Shown: positions 17,043 through 25,741, counted from the stretch's first letter. The stretch is DNA of 64,000 nucleotides from Bacillus_AB infantis_C (GCF_050107595.1 NZ_JBNILH010000003.1:186001-250000); one strand, 5' to 3'. Notes: generated from the sequence alone by a model not told the origin. Translations and numbers: made by a program.

Positions 17043-18161
17043 TTAATCGGCATAGATCGGATGAGGAGTTTCAATACGAAGAATCTTCTCCTCAATCCTG
17101 CCGCGGATAGTGTCCACAATTGAATAATCCATGGCTTCCGAATAAATCTTCTCCAATTCATCATTCAGCCTCTTGGCGTCTGCCAGACAGCCTGTTGCCT
17201 CTTTCATCTTCGCTTTATATTTAGCGGCAATTTCTTTGATTTCATCAGCAAAAATCTCATCCGTTCCAGGGGCGATCAGCTGTTCATACATATCAATGAT
17301 TTCATCCCCATCCCTGCTCGGGAAATATTCATGGGGGGCCGTACTGTCGAATATCGCAAGGCCAAGCTCACGGATAATCAGCATGTCAAGGCTATTGGGA
17401 TCAAAGCCGCAATGATAGACTTCAATATCAAAGCCGCGCTTTTCCGCCTCCGCAGCCAGCTTTTTCAAAAGCGTTGATTTGCCTGAGCCTGGACGGCCTT
17501 TGATGAAGTAACGCTTATGGATATCAAGAGTCAGGTTCGGGATGCAGTCTACCGCTCCATTTGGCGTTGCAGCACCCAAAAATCTATGCTTGACGGAAGA
17601 GATCTTATTCAGGGTCATTTTGCCGAAAAATACCTGTATCAGCCTTGAAGTAAGCTGGTTTGCCTTCTCAAAGTCCATGCTGTCGATATAGAATTTTTCC
17701 CAGTCATCATGGATTTTCAATGCCTCTGCAAAATTGCTGTAAGCCTGTTTATAGCATGCTTTGATCTTGCTGTTAAGCCTGAGTATCATCCCTTTCTGGG
17801 TGGCCAGCTGGGCCGAGTCCCACGCTTCCCCAAGATTGACATACTCCTCTATGGCACCAGGCGCTTTCGGTTCAATGACCTGCGGCGCAGTGCCGTCTAC
17901 AATTCCGATCTTCAAAGCAGGGATGATTACCCCGCTGACAGAGTCATTGTCCGATGGACTGTGGATGAGCTCAATGTTAAAGCCTTTGTCGAGCCATTTA
18001 GAGCCGATGCCTTTCATGAGTGTCGATTTCCCGGTACCTGGTCCGCCCTTAAGTATAAATAAACGCGATAAATCCTGAAGATTGGATTCATAAAGGCTAT
18101 GAAAGCCTCTTGCGGTATTGCCGCCTGCAAAATAGTCGATCTTTTTTCCAGCCACACTCAC
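17043..18161 (-). CDS. double P-loop ATPase-like protein (PRK06851 family)
   Basis: A 372-residue cytosolic protein with two P-loop halves: GGPGTGKSTLMK near residue 40 and GRPGSGKSTLLKKLAAEAEK near 220. Each is followed by a matching segment (FNIELIHSPSDNDSVSGVI and FDIEVYHCGFDPNSLDMLII), then a KIGIVDGTAP or LAIFDSTAPHE strand, showing an internal duplication. The family is widespread in Bacilli and Clostridia with no known role. The GTG at 18161 follows AAAAAGGA; a GTG two codons later is also possible. It lies beside the collagen-like gene and may share a transcript. Confidence 0.75.
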   Translation of the reverse strand: MSVAGKKIDYFAGGNTARGFHSLYESNLQDLSRLFILKGGPGTGKSTLMKGIGSKWLDKGFNIELIHSPSDNDSVSGVIIPALKIGIVDGTAPQVIEPKAPGAIEEYVNLGEAWDSAQLATQKGMILRLNSKIKACYKQAYSNFAEALKIHDDWEKFYIDSMDFEKANQLTSRLIQVFFGKMTLNKISSVKHRFLGAATPNGAVDCIPNLTLDIHKRYFIKGRPGSGKSTLLKKLAAEAEKRGFDIEVYHCGFDPNSLDMLIIRELGLAIFDSTAPHEYFPSRDGDEIIDMYEQLIAPGTDEIFADEIKEIAAKYKAKMKEATGCLADAKRLNDELEKIYSEAMDYSIVDTIRGRIEEKILRIETPHPIYAD

Positions 18162-18283
18162 ACATCCTTTTTCAGTTGATTGCTGAATGGTCCTGCCTCT
18201 TTACTGTATGCTGGGACTGCCGTATGGGTGAACGCCCAGGTGCAGAAATTTGCCGCTGGAGGATGTACTTTTTTTAGGGACAA

Positions 18284-18313
18284 AATAAAAAGCCCCAACA
18301 GTGCAGAGGCTTT
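18284..18313 (-). terminator. terminator of the ybaK-type gene
   Basis: On the minus strand AAAGCCTC and GGGGCTTT pair (one G-T) around a 9-base loop, followed by TTTATTTTG. Confidence 0.7.
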
Positions 18314-18322
18314 GAGGTGCTG

Positions 18323-18799
18323 CTATTCCTTTACAAGGTCCTTCCATTCGGCTCTGATCAATTCCTTCAGTCCCTTAGGCGCAAGTTCAATCTGAAGGCC
18401 GATCTTCCCGCCGCTGACGATGATGGTTTCGAGCTGCTCCCCCTGTGAATCAATAAAGGCGGGGTACAGCTTTTTCATGCCGACAGGCGAGCAGCCGCCG
18501 CGGATATAGCCTGTGAGCTTCTGAATATCCTTCACCGGCGCCATTTCCACCTTTTTCTCGCCTGCTGCTTTGGCAGCTTTTTTGAGATCGAGCTCTGCAC
18601 CAACCGGAATAATGAAGACATAGACATTCTTGCCGGCCTGGGCAACCAGTGTTTTATAGACCAAGTCCGGATCCCTGCCGATTTTTCCGGCAACCGAAAC
18701 GCCGTCAATCTTGCCGTCCTTGCTGTCATAGGCTAAAGAACTGTACTCCATCTTTGCTGCATCCAGCAGCCTCATTGCATTCGTTTTTCCCTGAGCCAT
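18323..18799 (-). CDS. ybaK: Cys-tRNA(Pro)/Cys-tRNA(Cys) deacylase, YbaK/EbsC family
   Basis: A 158-residue editing-domain protein. YbaK hallmarks are KIGRDPDLVYKTLVAQ around residue 45 and GGCSPVGMKKLYPAFID near 110 (the G-X-X-S-P loop), with AAKAAGEKKVEMAP between. The family hydrolyses Cys wrongly attached to tRNA-Pro. The ATG at 18799 is used because GGAGGG lies 8 bases upstream; the ORF extends 20 codons further without a site. It is cytosolic and monocistronic. Confidence 0.88.
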   Translation of the reverse strand: MAQGKTNAMRLLDAAKMEYSSLAYDSKDGKIDGVSVAGKIGRDPDLVYKTLVAQAGKNVYVFIIPVGAELDLKKAAKAAGEKKVEMAPVKDIQKLTGYIRGGCSPVGMKKLYPAFIDSQGEQLETIIVSGGKIGLQIELAPKGLKELIRAEWKDLVKE

Positions 18800-18910
18800 T
18801 GCTTTTCCCTCCTGGAGCATTTTTTCTCTATAGTAGCATTTCCAATAGGTTCCAGGCACCTTTGAAACAGATTTTGGGGAGGGGTTCTTCTAAGAACTGG
18901 TCTATAAGGC

Positions 18911-18929
18911 GGTATAGGTGCCTGTCACC
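18911..18929 (-). repeat. short repeat GGTATAGGTGCCTGTCACC, copy A
   Basis: A 19-bp sequence identical to the copy at 21446-21464. Read on the minus strand it supplies the TGA stop of ugd. A looser relative (GGTTCCAGGCACC) lies at 18847-18859. Confidence 0.8.
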
Positions 18930-20241
18930 CAAATACCGCACTTCTGGCCGGGCATTCGGGGCGGCCGATGGAGATGTAGCGGATATTTGCGGATTCTGCT
19001 TCCTGCAGTGTATAACAATTTCTGCCGTCCAGGACGAGGGAATCTTTCATGTATTCTTTGTAGGCGCTGAGCGGGAAATGGCGTATTTCAGCCCATTCGG
19101 TTGTAATGAAGGCCAGATCTTTTCCGTGGATGGCCTCATGAATGGATGCCGCAAAATGAACACTGTCCGGCAGGACTCCCATAGCCCTGCTGGATGCTAT
19201 TGGATCATAGACCGAGACGCTGGCCCCTTCATCCACAAGATCCCGGATCAGTTCAATGGAAGGAGCTTCACGGATATCATCAGTATTCGGTTTGAAGGCC
19301 AGCCCTAACACAGCCGCATTTCTTCCGGCCAGAGACATGATGCTTTTGGCTTTTTGCAGCAGCACTTTCTTTTGTATCGCATTGACTTCCATGAGTGCTT
19401 TCAGGATCCGGAACTCATATTGATGTTCCTCAGCCATCATACCCAGCGCTTTTGTATCCTTTGGGAAACAGGATCCTCCAAATCCGGCTCCTGCCTGGAG
19501 AAACCGGCTGCCTATGCGCTTATCCAGCCCCATTCCTGCTGCCACAGCATCAATATTCGCCCCCATTCTTTCGCATAAGTGGGACATTTCATTAATATAG
19601 CTGATTTTGGCTGCCAGGAAGGCATTTGAAGCGTATTTTGCCAGCTCAGCGCTCTTGGCATCCATATGGATAATGGGCACAGAGAATGGTGCATAAATTT
19701 CCTCAACCGTTTTTGCTGCCTTAAAGCTGTCTGATCCGATGATGATTCTGTCTGCCTGGAAGGTATCCCTGATTCCTGATCCTTCACGCAGGAATTCAGG
19801 ATTCGAGACAATATGGACCGGGATGGCGAGATTCTGCTTGAAAAAAGCCCGAAGCTTCTCATTGGTCCCGACCGGAACTGTACTTTTAATGGCAATGATT
19901 GTCTCATGCCTAAGTTTATCGGCAATCATCCCGCATGCACTGTAGATAAAACCCAGATCTGCAGAGCCATCCTCTTTTTCCGGTGTCCCGACTGCGAGAA
20001 AGATGCATTCGGGCGACTTATAGGCAATCTCCGGATCAGAAGTGAAGGAAAGCTTTCCTTCTTTCATATTCTGGCCGATCATTGCCTCCAATCCAGGCTC
20101 ATAGATTAAAGGAACACCGGACGAGAGTGCGGCTGTCTTCTCTTCGTCATGGTCATAGCATATAACCCTGTGCCCTTTCTCCGCCAGGCATACACCTGTC
20201 ACAAGCCCCACATATCCTGTTCCGGCAATTGTTATATTCAT
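18925..20241 (-). CDS. ugd: UDP-glucose 6-dehydrogenase
   Basis: A 438-residue enzyme that oxidises UDP-glucose to UDP-glucuronate with two NAD. The Rossmann motif GTGYVGLVTG is at residues 6-15, and the catalytic Cys sits in GAGFGGSCFPKD near residue 257. GLAFKPNTDDIREAPS marks the C-terminal binding domain. The last codons run into a short intergenic repeat that supplies the stop, so the tail after YISIGRPE may be acquired. The start overlaps the galU stop by 4 bases, so the pair is an operon that turns glucose-1-phosphate into UDP-glucuronate for teichuronic acid or other glycans. Confidence 0.93.
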   Translation of the reverse strand: MNITIAGTGYVGLVTGVCLAEKGHRVICYDHDEEKTAALSSGVPLIYEPGLEAMIGQNMKEGKLSFTSDPEIAYKSPECIFLAVGTPEKEDGSADLGFIYSACGMIADKLRHETIIAIKSTVPVGTNEKLRAFFKQNLAIPVHIVSNPEFLREGSGIRDTFQADRIIIGSDSFKAAKTVEEIYAPFSVPIIHMDAKSAELAKYASNAFLAAKISYINEMSHLCERMGANIDAVAAGMGLDKRIGSRFLQAGAGFGGSCFPKDTKALGMMAEEHQYEFRILKALMEVNAIQKKVLLQKAKSIMSLAGRNAAVLGLAFKPNTDDIREAPSIELIRDLVDEGASVSVYDPIASSRAMGVLPDSVHFAASIHEAIHGKDLAFITTEWAEIRHFPLSAYKEYMKDSLVLDGRNCYTLQEAESANIRYISIGRPECPARSAVFG

Positions 20242-21125
20242 AGAGCGGCTCCCTGCCGGTTCATGAGCATCTCTTCAAGGTAAACAATCAGGTCTGTCCT
20301 TATGTCAGCCTGCAGCATAGCCATCTCAATGTTCGCTTTCAAAAAACCCATCCTGTCGCCGATATCATAGCGATTGCCTGACAGCACCACTCCATACACC
20401 GGTGTGATTCCTGCTAAAAAACGGATAGCGTCTGTCAGCTGTACTTCCTTATTGGCACCCGGCGGGAGAGTTTCCAGGATGGAGAATATCTCAGGCGGGA
20501 GAATATAGCGCCCCATTAAGGCATAGCTGGAAGGCTCCAGCCCTTTAGGAGGTTTTTCCACAAGGCTTTTGAGCTTCATGAGCTGCCTGTCGATAAATTT
20601 TTCCGGTTCCACTACTCCGTATTTGCATAGTTCTTCCGCAGCGACCTCCTGTACACCTGCTACAGTGCCCCCATATTGATGATGGGCCTGCAGCAGTTCT
20701 GACAGACAAGGGCGTTCCCCTTGGAACACATCGTCCCCCAGCATGACGGCAAAGGGTTCGGCACCGATATAGCTGCGCGCGCAATAAATGGCATCTCCCA
20801 GCCCCTTAGGCTCTTTCTGCCTCACATAATGAATGTTGGCGAGGTTAGAGACAGCTTTGACCGCCTCCAGCAGCTCATGCTTGTTCTGTTTGGCCAGCGT
20901 TTCTTCAAGCTCATAGGATTTATCAAAATGATCCTCAATCGCCCTTTTTCCGCGCCCGCTGATAATGATGATATCTTCAATCCCCGAGGCAGCCGCCTCC
21001 TCGACAATATATTGGATGGCAGGCTTGCCGGCGATCGGCAGCATTTCTTTGGGCTGGGCTTTTGTTGCCGGCAGGAATCTGGTCCCCAGACCGGCTGCTG
21101 GAATGATGGCTTTGCGAACGTACAT
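20238..21125 (-). CDS. galU: UTP-glucose-1-phosphate uridylyltransferase
   Basis: A 295-residue nucleotidyltransferase. The nucleotide-binding signature PAAGLGTRFLPATKAQPKEM is at residues 9-28, with EEAAASGIEDIIIISGRGKR and LGDAIYCARSYIGAEPF later, as in GtaB/GalU. It makes UDP-glucose from UTP and glucose-1-phosphate. GGGGG precedes the ATG. It is the first gene of the galU-ugd pair. A housekeeping gtaB probably exists elsewhere, making this a dedicated copy; that is inference. Confidence 0.93.
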   Translation of the reverse strand: MYVRKAIIPAAGLGTRFLPATKAQPKEMLPIAGKPAIQYIVEEAAASGIEDIIIISGRGKRAIEDHFDKSYELEETLAKQNKHELLEAVKAVSNLANIHYVRQKEPKGLGDAIYCARSYIGAEPFAVMLGDDVFQGERPCLSELLQAHHQYGGTVAGVQEVAAEELCKYGVVEPEKFIDRQLMKLKSLVEKPPKGLEPSSYALMGRYILPPEIFSILETLPPGANKEVQLTDAIRFLAGITPVYGVVLSGNRYDIGDRMGFLKANIEMAMLQADIRTDLIVYLEEMLMNRQGAAL

Positions 21126-21368
21126 GATTTACCCCCTAGAATGATATTGGTGCTTCTTTCCACTACCATAGGATCCCTCATGATGATCTGTACACAAACT
21201 AGCAAATAAGGTCTTTCATCCTTCAGTATAAAAGGCAAAGCTTAAAGCTTTATCAACTCTGTGCAAAGAAATTGTTAAGATAAGCGACACGTGCCTTTGC
21301 GCGGCTGGAGAGAACAAAAAAACCTTATCCTCTGGGTGGGAATTAAGGGGGTTCAAACGTATGAAAGT

Positions 21369-21386
21369 GGTATAGGTGCCTGTCAC
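21369..21386 (-). repeat. short repeat GGTATAGGTGCCTGTCAC, copy B
   Basis: It matches 18 bp of copies A and C and lies 77 bp before copy C. The flank AGTGG is also shared with copy C. No gene ends here; it sits beyond the terminator of the glucosidase gene. Confidence 0.8.
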
Positions 21387-21427
21387 ATTTTAAAACAAAA
21401 ACCCCCGTCCCGAATGGGATTGGGGGC
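21387..21427 (-). terminator. terminator of the alpha-glucosidase gene
   Basis: On the minus strand CCCCC-AT-CCC and GGG-AC-GGGGG pair around ATTC, followed by TTTTTGTTTTAAA. It lies between repeat copies B and C. Confidence 0.82.
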
Positions 21428-21445
21428 TGCAACTGGTATAGAAGT

Positions 21446-21464
21446 GGTATAGGTGCCTGTCACC
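21446..21464 (-). repeat. short repeat GGTATAGGTGCCTGTCACC, copy C
   Basis: It is identical over 19 bp to copy A. On the minus strand it supplies the TGA stop of the alpha-glucosidase at the same repeat position (bases 15-17) as copy A does for ugd. Confidence 0.8.
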
Positions 21465-23118
21465 TTAAACGGTATACCCGAGCTTCGTAAGGCTTCAGAG
21501 TAATGCTTTTCCCTTCCGCTTCTGCTGCCGGATAGTTGTTCAGGAGCAGATTTTCCGGTTTTAGGTTGAAGTCGCTTGTAAACGCTGCTTCTTTTGCAGA
21601 CAGATTGGTAATGATGATGACCTGATCGTCTTCTAATGTGCGTGTATAGGCATAGATCTGCTTGTCATCTTCAAGGAGCAGGTCATATTGTCCATAGGTA
21701 AAGACTTCATTGGCCTTTTTCAAAGAGATCATTTTTTTATAGAAAGACAGAATGGACTCTTCATCTTTTTCCTGCTTTTCAACATTGATGTTTGTGTAAT
21801 TGCTGTTCACTTTCATCCAAGGGCTTCCGCTGCTGAAGCCGGCATTGGCTGTGCTGTCCCACTGCATCGGTGTCCGGCTGTTGTCGCGGGACGAGGCCCA
21901 AATAATCTCCATGATTTCCTGGTGGCTCTTGCCTTCTTCTGTTTTAAGCTTGTAAAGATTCTTTACGGCCACATCGTCATAATCATCAATGGAAGGGAAC
22001 TGGACATTCGTCATCCCGATCTCCTGGCCCTGGTAGATGAAAGGCGTCCCCTGCATCAGGAAATACATCGCAGCCATCGAGGTGGCGCTTTCCCGCCAGA
22101 ATTCCTGGTCATTGCCCCATGTCGATACAACACGCGGCTTATCATGGTTTTCAATGAATAATGCATTCCAGCCGTCTTTTTCGAGGCCCTTCTGCCAGCG
22201 GGTCAGCACCTTTTTCAGCTCGACAATATCCAGCTCAGGATTTGTTTCCGCATCCCACAGACCAAGGTGCTCAAATTGGAAGATCATATCCATCTTTCCG
22301 TTTTCAGAGCCTACCCATAAGTCTGCTTCGTCCACGGTGACGCCATTTGCTTCACCGACTGACATGCTGTCATAGTTTGCATACGTTTTTTCCTTGAACT
22401 CCTGAAGGAACTCATGGATGCCTTCCTGGTTCATATGCATATCAAAGGAAGACACATACTTCTTATTTTCCGGATTCGGCAGGTCAGGCATGCCGGGGCG
22501 TTTCTTGATATGGCTGATGGCATCGATCCTAAAGCCATCGATTCCTTTTTCCAGCCACCAGTTCACAACATCATAAAGCGCCTCACGGACATCGCTGTTC
22601 TCCCAGTTTAAGTCCGGCTGCCTTCTTGAGAATACATGGAGGAAATATTGCTGAGTCCATTCATCCCATTCCCATGCAGAGCCTCCGAAAATACTTTCCC
22701 AGTTATTCGGTTCAGCACCCTGTTTGCCGTCCCGCCAAATGTACCAGTCCCGCTTTGGAGAGGTCCCGGAAGAACGTGATTCAATGAACCATGGATGCTC
22801 ATCACTTGTATGATTGAGGACCAGATCAATGATCAGCTTCATGCCCCGCTGATGGACCTCTTCGAGAAGCCTGTCGAAATCGGCCATCGTCCCGAAATCC
22901 TCCATGATGTCCTGATAATCGGAGATATCATAGCCGTTGTCATCGTTCGGCGATTTATAGACAGGACAAATCCAGATTACATCGATGCCAAGATCCTTTA
23001 CATAATCAAGCCTTTCAATGATTCCCTGAAGATCGCCGATTCCGTCTCCATTTGAATCCTGAAAGCTGCGGGGATATATTTGATAGCCTACTGCTTCTTT
23101 CCACCAGATTTTTTTCAT
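21460..23118 (-). CDS. malL: alpha-glucosidase, GH13 subfamily MalL/oligo-1,6-glucosidase type
   Basis: A 552-residue cytosolic glycoside hydrolase. The start WWKEAVGYQIYPRSFQDSNG, the nucleophile Asp in DGFRIDAISHI near residue 199, the acid Glu in SVGEANGV near 255 and the Asp in ENHDKPR near 330 are all present. In this subfamily the residue after the catalytic Asp matters: Val favours alpha-1,6 bonds, Ala alpha-1,4; here it is Ala, suggesting maltose or short maltodextrins. Two operators lie upstream (a 12-bp palindrome and a cre), so glucose repression and a LacI-type regulator are likely. The stop codon is inside a short repeat. No sugar transporter is adjacent. Confidence 0.9.
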   Translation of the reverse strand: MKKIWWKEAVGYQIYPRSFQDSNGDGIGDLQGIIERLDYVKDLGIDVIWICPVYKSPNDDNGYDISDYQDIMEDFGTMADFDRLLEEVHQRGMKLIIDLVLNHTSDEHPWFIESRSSGTSPKRDWYIWRDGKQGAEPNNWESIFGGSAWEWDEWTQQYFLHVFSRRQPDLNWENSDVREALYDVVNWWLEKGIDGFRIDAISHIKKRPGMPDLPNPENKKYVSSFDMHMNQEGIHEFLQEFKEKTYANYDSMSVGEANGVTVDEADLWVGSENGKMDMIFQFEHLGLWDAETNPELDIVELKKVLTRWQKGLEKDGWNALFIENHDKPRVVSTWGNDQEFWRESATSMAAMYFLMQGTPFIYQGQEIGMTNVQFPSIDDYDDVAVKNLYKLKTEEGKSHQEIMEIIWASSRDNSRTPMQWDSTANAGFSSGSPWMKVNSNYTNINVEKQEKDEESILSFYKKMISLKKANEVFTYGQYDLLLEDDKQIYAYTRTLEDDQVIIITNLSAKEAAFTSDFNLKPENLLLNNYPAAEAEGKSITLKPYEARVYRLR

Positions 23119-23148
23119 ATGAACACCCTCAAGTAATTAATGTTTGTA

Positions 23149-23164
23149 TGCGCAAACGTTTGCA
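23149..23164 (-). promoter_or_regulatory. LacI-family operator upstream of the alpha-glucosidase
   Basis: TGCGCAAACGTTTGCA contains the perfect 12-bp palindrome GCAAACGTTTGC, with the central CG typical of LacI/GalR/CcpA operators. It lies about 30 bases before the start codon, where binding would block transcription. Confidence 0.75.
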
Positions 23165-23201
23165 TTAATGGGTAAAAAAAACGGCATACATCTATACGTA
23201 G

Positions 23202-23214
23202 TGTAACGCTTACA
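23202..23214 (-). promoter_or_regulatory. probable CcpA cre site
   Basis: On the minus strand TGTAAGCGTTACA fits the cre consensus TGWAANCGNTNWCA. It lies about 85 bases upstream of the glucosidase start, near the expected promoter. Confidence 0.7.
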
Positions 23215-23290
23215 TAGAATTTAATCAATACGAAAGTGAAGCGCCAGCATAGGAAAATATGACCCTTTGATAATAGAATGGACGACTCAG

Positions 23291-23320
23291 CAAAAAACCG
23301 GCCATCCTCTTGGATGCCGG
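23291..23320 (-). terminator. terminator of the HEIGH-motif gene
   Basis: On the minus strand CCGGCATCC pairs with GGATGGCCGG with one bulge around AAGA, followed by TTTTTTG. Confidence 0.75.
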
Positions 23321-23321
23321 C

Positions 23322-23783
23322 CTACACAGCTTCAGCGGTTTCTGTCTCAAGCAGCTCCATATAGGGCTGAAGCGAATGATATATGATGGTTTTTACAAAA
23401 GCGATATTAATATGCCCCAATAGTTTTTCTGCAAATTCCCAAGCGTTTTCTTCAATGCGGAGAGCAAGCTGGTTTCTTTCCAGCGAGGTGGCTGCAAGGT
23501 CAAAATGATCTGCAAGCTCCCCGAGCTCCCGGTCTTCGGCATGGCCGATTTCATGTGCGCAAACGACTGCAAAATAATCTTCAAAATGGTCAAGCGAGGA
23601 AAAAATCTGCTGGCACTGCTTTTTAATTTCCTCGGTATATAATGTAATGGTATGGGTCCCCATGCTGTATTTTCCACCCGCAAAACGGTTTCCCCCGAAA
23701 TAATCCTCCAAAACGACAACGGCCGTGCTTCCCGCTTTTTCAAGAAGCTCATCAACGATTAGTTCAAGCCTTTTATTCGCCAT
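23322..23783 (-). CDS. small protein with HEIGH zinc-peptidase-like motif, function unknown
   Basis: A 153-residue protein with FAVVCAHEIGHAEDRELGEL near residues 70-90; HEIGH fits the HExxH zinc site of metallopeptidases, and the more distal Glu/Asp residues (EDRELGE, EENAWEFAEKLL) could give a third ligand. Before it, GGKYSMGTHTITLYTEEIKK looks like the beta strands that precede such helices in ImmA/IrrE or gluzincin folds. No signal peptide is seen, so it is cytosolic. It stands alone. Peptidase activity is inference from the motif. Confidence 0.65.
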   Translation of the reverse strand: MANKRLELIVDELLEKAGSTAVVVLEDYFGGNRFAGGKYSMGTHTITLYTEEIKKQCQQIFSSLDHFEDYFAVVCAHEIGHAEDRELGELADHFDLAATSLERNQLALRIEENAWEFAEKLLGHINIAFVKTIIYHSLQPYMELLETETAEAV

Positions 23784-23965
23784 TCTTACACCTTTCTTTG
23801 CAAATAAGCTAATAATCCATCACAGCGAAAGAAAGGGAAACAAATCCTTTACCCCATTAACTCTGTAATGAAACATTATCTTACCATTATTTTTGTGACT
23901 TTGCACCCTTTTTATCCATATACTGTATGGCACAGGCAGAATGGAACAGGAGGGATACCGGAAAC

Positions 23966-24688
23966 ATGAAGCCATCATATCAGGATGCCCTTGCTTTTTT
24001 CGGAATGGGCGGCGCTCACCCGGGCGGTTTGGCTTTGACGAAAAGAGTTTTGGGAATGGAACAGCTCTCAGGCAAGGCAAAGGTGCTTGATGCAGGCTGC
24101 GGCACAGGGCAGACAGCTGCCTTCATAGCCAAATCCTTCAAATGCCAGGTAACAGCGATCGACCGCCATCCACTGATGATTGGCCAGGCAAAGAAAAGAT
24201 TTGCCCAGGAAGGCCTGGCAGTCAATGCCCTTAGGGAAAATATCGAGAATCTATCTTTTGCTGATAATAGCTTTGACTATATTATCGCCGAATCTGTCAT
24301 TATTTTTACTAACATTGAACAATCTTTGAAAGAAATTAAACGGGTTCTTAAGCCAGGCGGTATATTTCTTGACCTTGAAATGACGGCTGAGGAGCCATTG
24401 AATGCTCAGGAGAAAAACCAAATCCAGAGTGTATACAGCATCAAGCGCCTGCTGACAGAGGGAGAATGGCTGCAGGCTTATACATCAGAAGGTTTCCGGT
24501 CCCCAAGGACGGTAGCGGCCAATTCCATTTATACTGAAATCATCAACTCGCCGTGGGATCAGCAGCCGGAAATCGCCAACCCGCACCTTGTCAATCCGAA
24601 ATACGAGCATATACTGATTGAGCACCAAAAGCTGCTGGCCATCTATGCCGAGCGCCTGGGATACCGGGTATACCGGATGCAGAAATAG
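23966..24688 (+). CDS. class I SAM-dependent methyltransferase
   Basis: A 240-residue Rossmann methyltransferase. Motif I KVLDAGCGTGQTAAF is near residue 42, the acidic loop VTAIDRHPLM near 65, and the post-motif segment FDYIIAESVIIF followed by IKRVLKPGGIFLDLEM near 110-140 is typical of UbiE/Coq5-like enzymes. The ATG at 23966 has AGGAGGG upstream; the ORF opens 13 codons earlier without a ribosome site. The methyl acceptor is unknown and no neighbour indicates it. Confidence 0.8.
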   Translation: MKPSYQDALAFFGMGGAHPGGLALTKRVLGMEQLSGKAKVLDAGCGTGQTAAFIAKSFKCQVTAIDRHPLMIGQAKKRFAQEGLAVNALRENIENLSFADNSFDYIIAESVIIFTNIEQSLKEIKRVLKPGGIFLDLEMTAEEPLNAQEKNQIQSVYSIKRLLTEGEWLQAYTSEGFRSPRTVAANSIYTEIINSPWDQQPEIANPHLVNPKYEHILIEHQKLLAIYAERLGYRVYRMQK

Positions 24689-24792
24689 ACGCGATTATAC
24701 AATCTATGCATAAAGCTGGCATTGTATGTATAGTGTCCACCCGGGGAGCACAGCGGCAGTTGCTTTGTTCATTATAGCGAACATCTGAACAT

Positions 24793-24831
24793 AAAGAGAC
24801 CCCCGCCTTTTGCATAGCAGGGGTTTCTTTA
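24793..24831. terminator. bidirectional terminator between methyltransferase and reductase-like gene
   Basis: AAAGAGACCCC.GC and GC.GGGGTTTCTTT pair with one bulge; a T-rich tail is present on both strands. Confidence 0.78.
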
Positions 24832-24835
24832 TTCA

Positions 24836-25741
24836 TTATTTATTTTCCTCCGCCAGAATGGACTTATGGATCCAAATCGCTGCCTGGGATCCGTCTCCCA
24901 TCGCAATGGTCACTTGTTCTGAATGGGCAACTACATCTCCCGCAGCCCATACGTTCTTGACATTGGTCATCTTGGAACGCGGATTGACGTTTATATGCTT
25001 GTTTTCAAGCCTTTCCACTCCAAGCTGCTTTGCCAGGTCTGACTTGACTTCATTCCCTCCAAATGCCGTAAATCCCCGCTCCCCCATAACCTTCCGGCCA
25101 TTCTCAAGCAGAAACCCCTGGATGTTCGCCCCGTCAGTTATGGCTTCCGCGATTGGTTCTTCGATATATTCAATATTCAGCTCATGCAACTTGCCCATCA
25201 GCTCCTGGCTGACTTCTTTCTTCTCATGATTGATAAAGACCAATTCATCTGTCCAGTAGGAAAGCGTCACAGCCATATTGGCCCCAGGATTGCCAGAGCC
25301 AATCACAATCGTCCTTTTATCTTTCACCTCATAGCCGTCGCAGTCCGGACATACATACACACTGACGCCGAGCGTTGGATAAAGATTCGGGAATTCCGGG
25401 ATTCTGTCCATAACCCCCGTTGATAACAGCAGCCTTTCGGACTCCAGCTGCCCGCCTTCCTCAAGGGTAATTTTAAACCCGCTCCCCTCTTTCTCCGCCT
25501 TCTCTGCTTTTCCCAGCTTAAATTCCACTCCAAGCTTTTCTGCATGAGACCGCCCGATGTCCCTGAGCTCCTGGCCGCTGACCCCATCAGGATACCCAAG
25601 GATATTATGATAGCTTTTGCAGATGGTCGACCGCCCATGGTTTGAGTCCACAACCAGCACCTTATGTTTATACCTTCCCAATTGAATCGCAGCCTGCAGG
25701 CCCGCAATCCCTCCTCCGATAATGATGCAATCGTATGTCAT
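24836..25741 (-). CDS. thioredoxin reductase-like FAD/NAD(P) oxidoreductase
   Basis: A 301-residue flavoprotein. FAD binding shows as IIGGGIAGLQAAIQLGR (residues 7-23), a redox Cys pair as VCPDCDGYE near residue 130, NAD(P) binding as VIGSGNPGANMA near 148, and the C-terminal FAD site as VKNVWAAGDVV near 264. This is the layout of low-molecular-weight thioredoxin reductases, but the classical CATCDG site is CPDCDG. The enzyme could reduce thioredoxin, bacillithiol disulfide or another disulfide. A ResA-like gene follows on the opposite strand. GGAGGCC precedes the ATG. Confidence 0.8.
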   Translation of the reverse strand: MTYDCIIIGGGIAGLQAAIQLGRYKHKVLVVDSNHGRSTICKSYHNILGYPDGVSGQELRDIGRSHAEKLGVEFKLGKAEKAEKEGSGFKITLEEGGQLESERLLLSTGVMDRIPEFPNLYPTLGVSVYVCPDCDGYEVKDKRTIVIGSGNPGANMAVTLSYWTDELVFINHEKKEVSQELMGKLHELNIEYIEEPIAEAITDGANIQGFLLENGRKVMGERGFTAFGGNEVKSDLAKQLGVERLENKHINVNPRSKMTNVKNVWAAGDVVAHSEQVTIAMGDGSQAAIWIHKSILAEENK

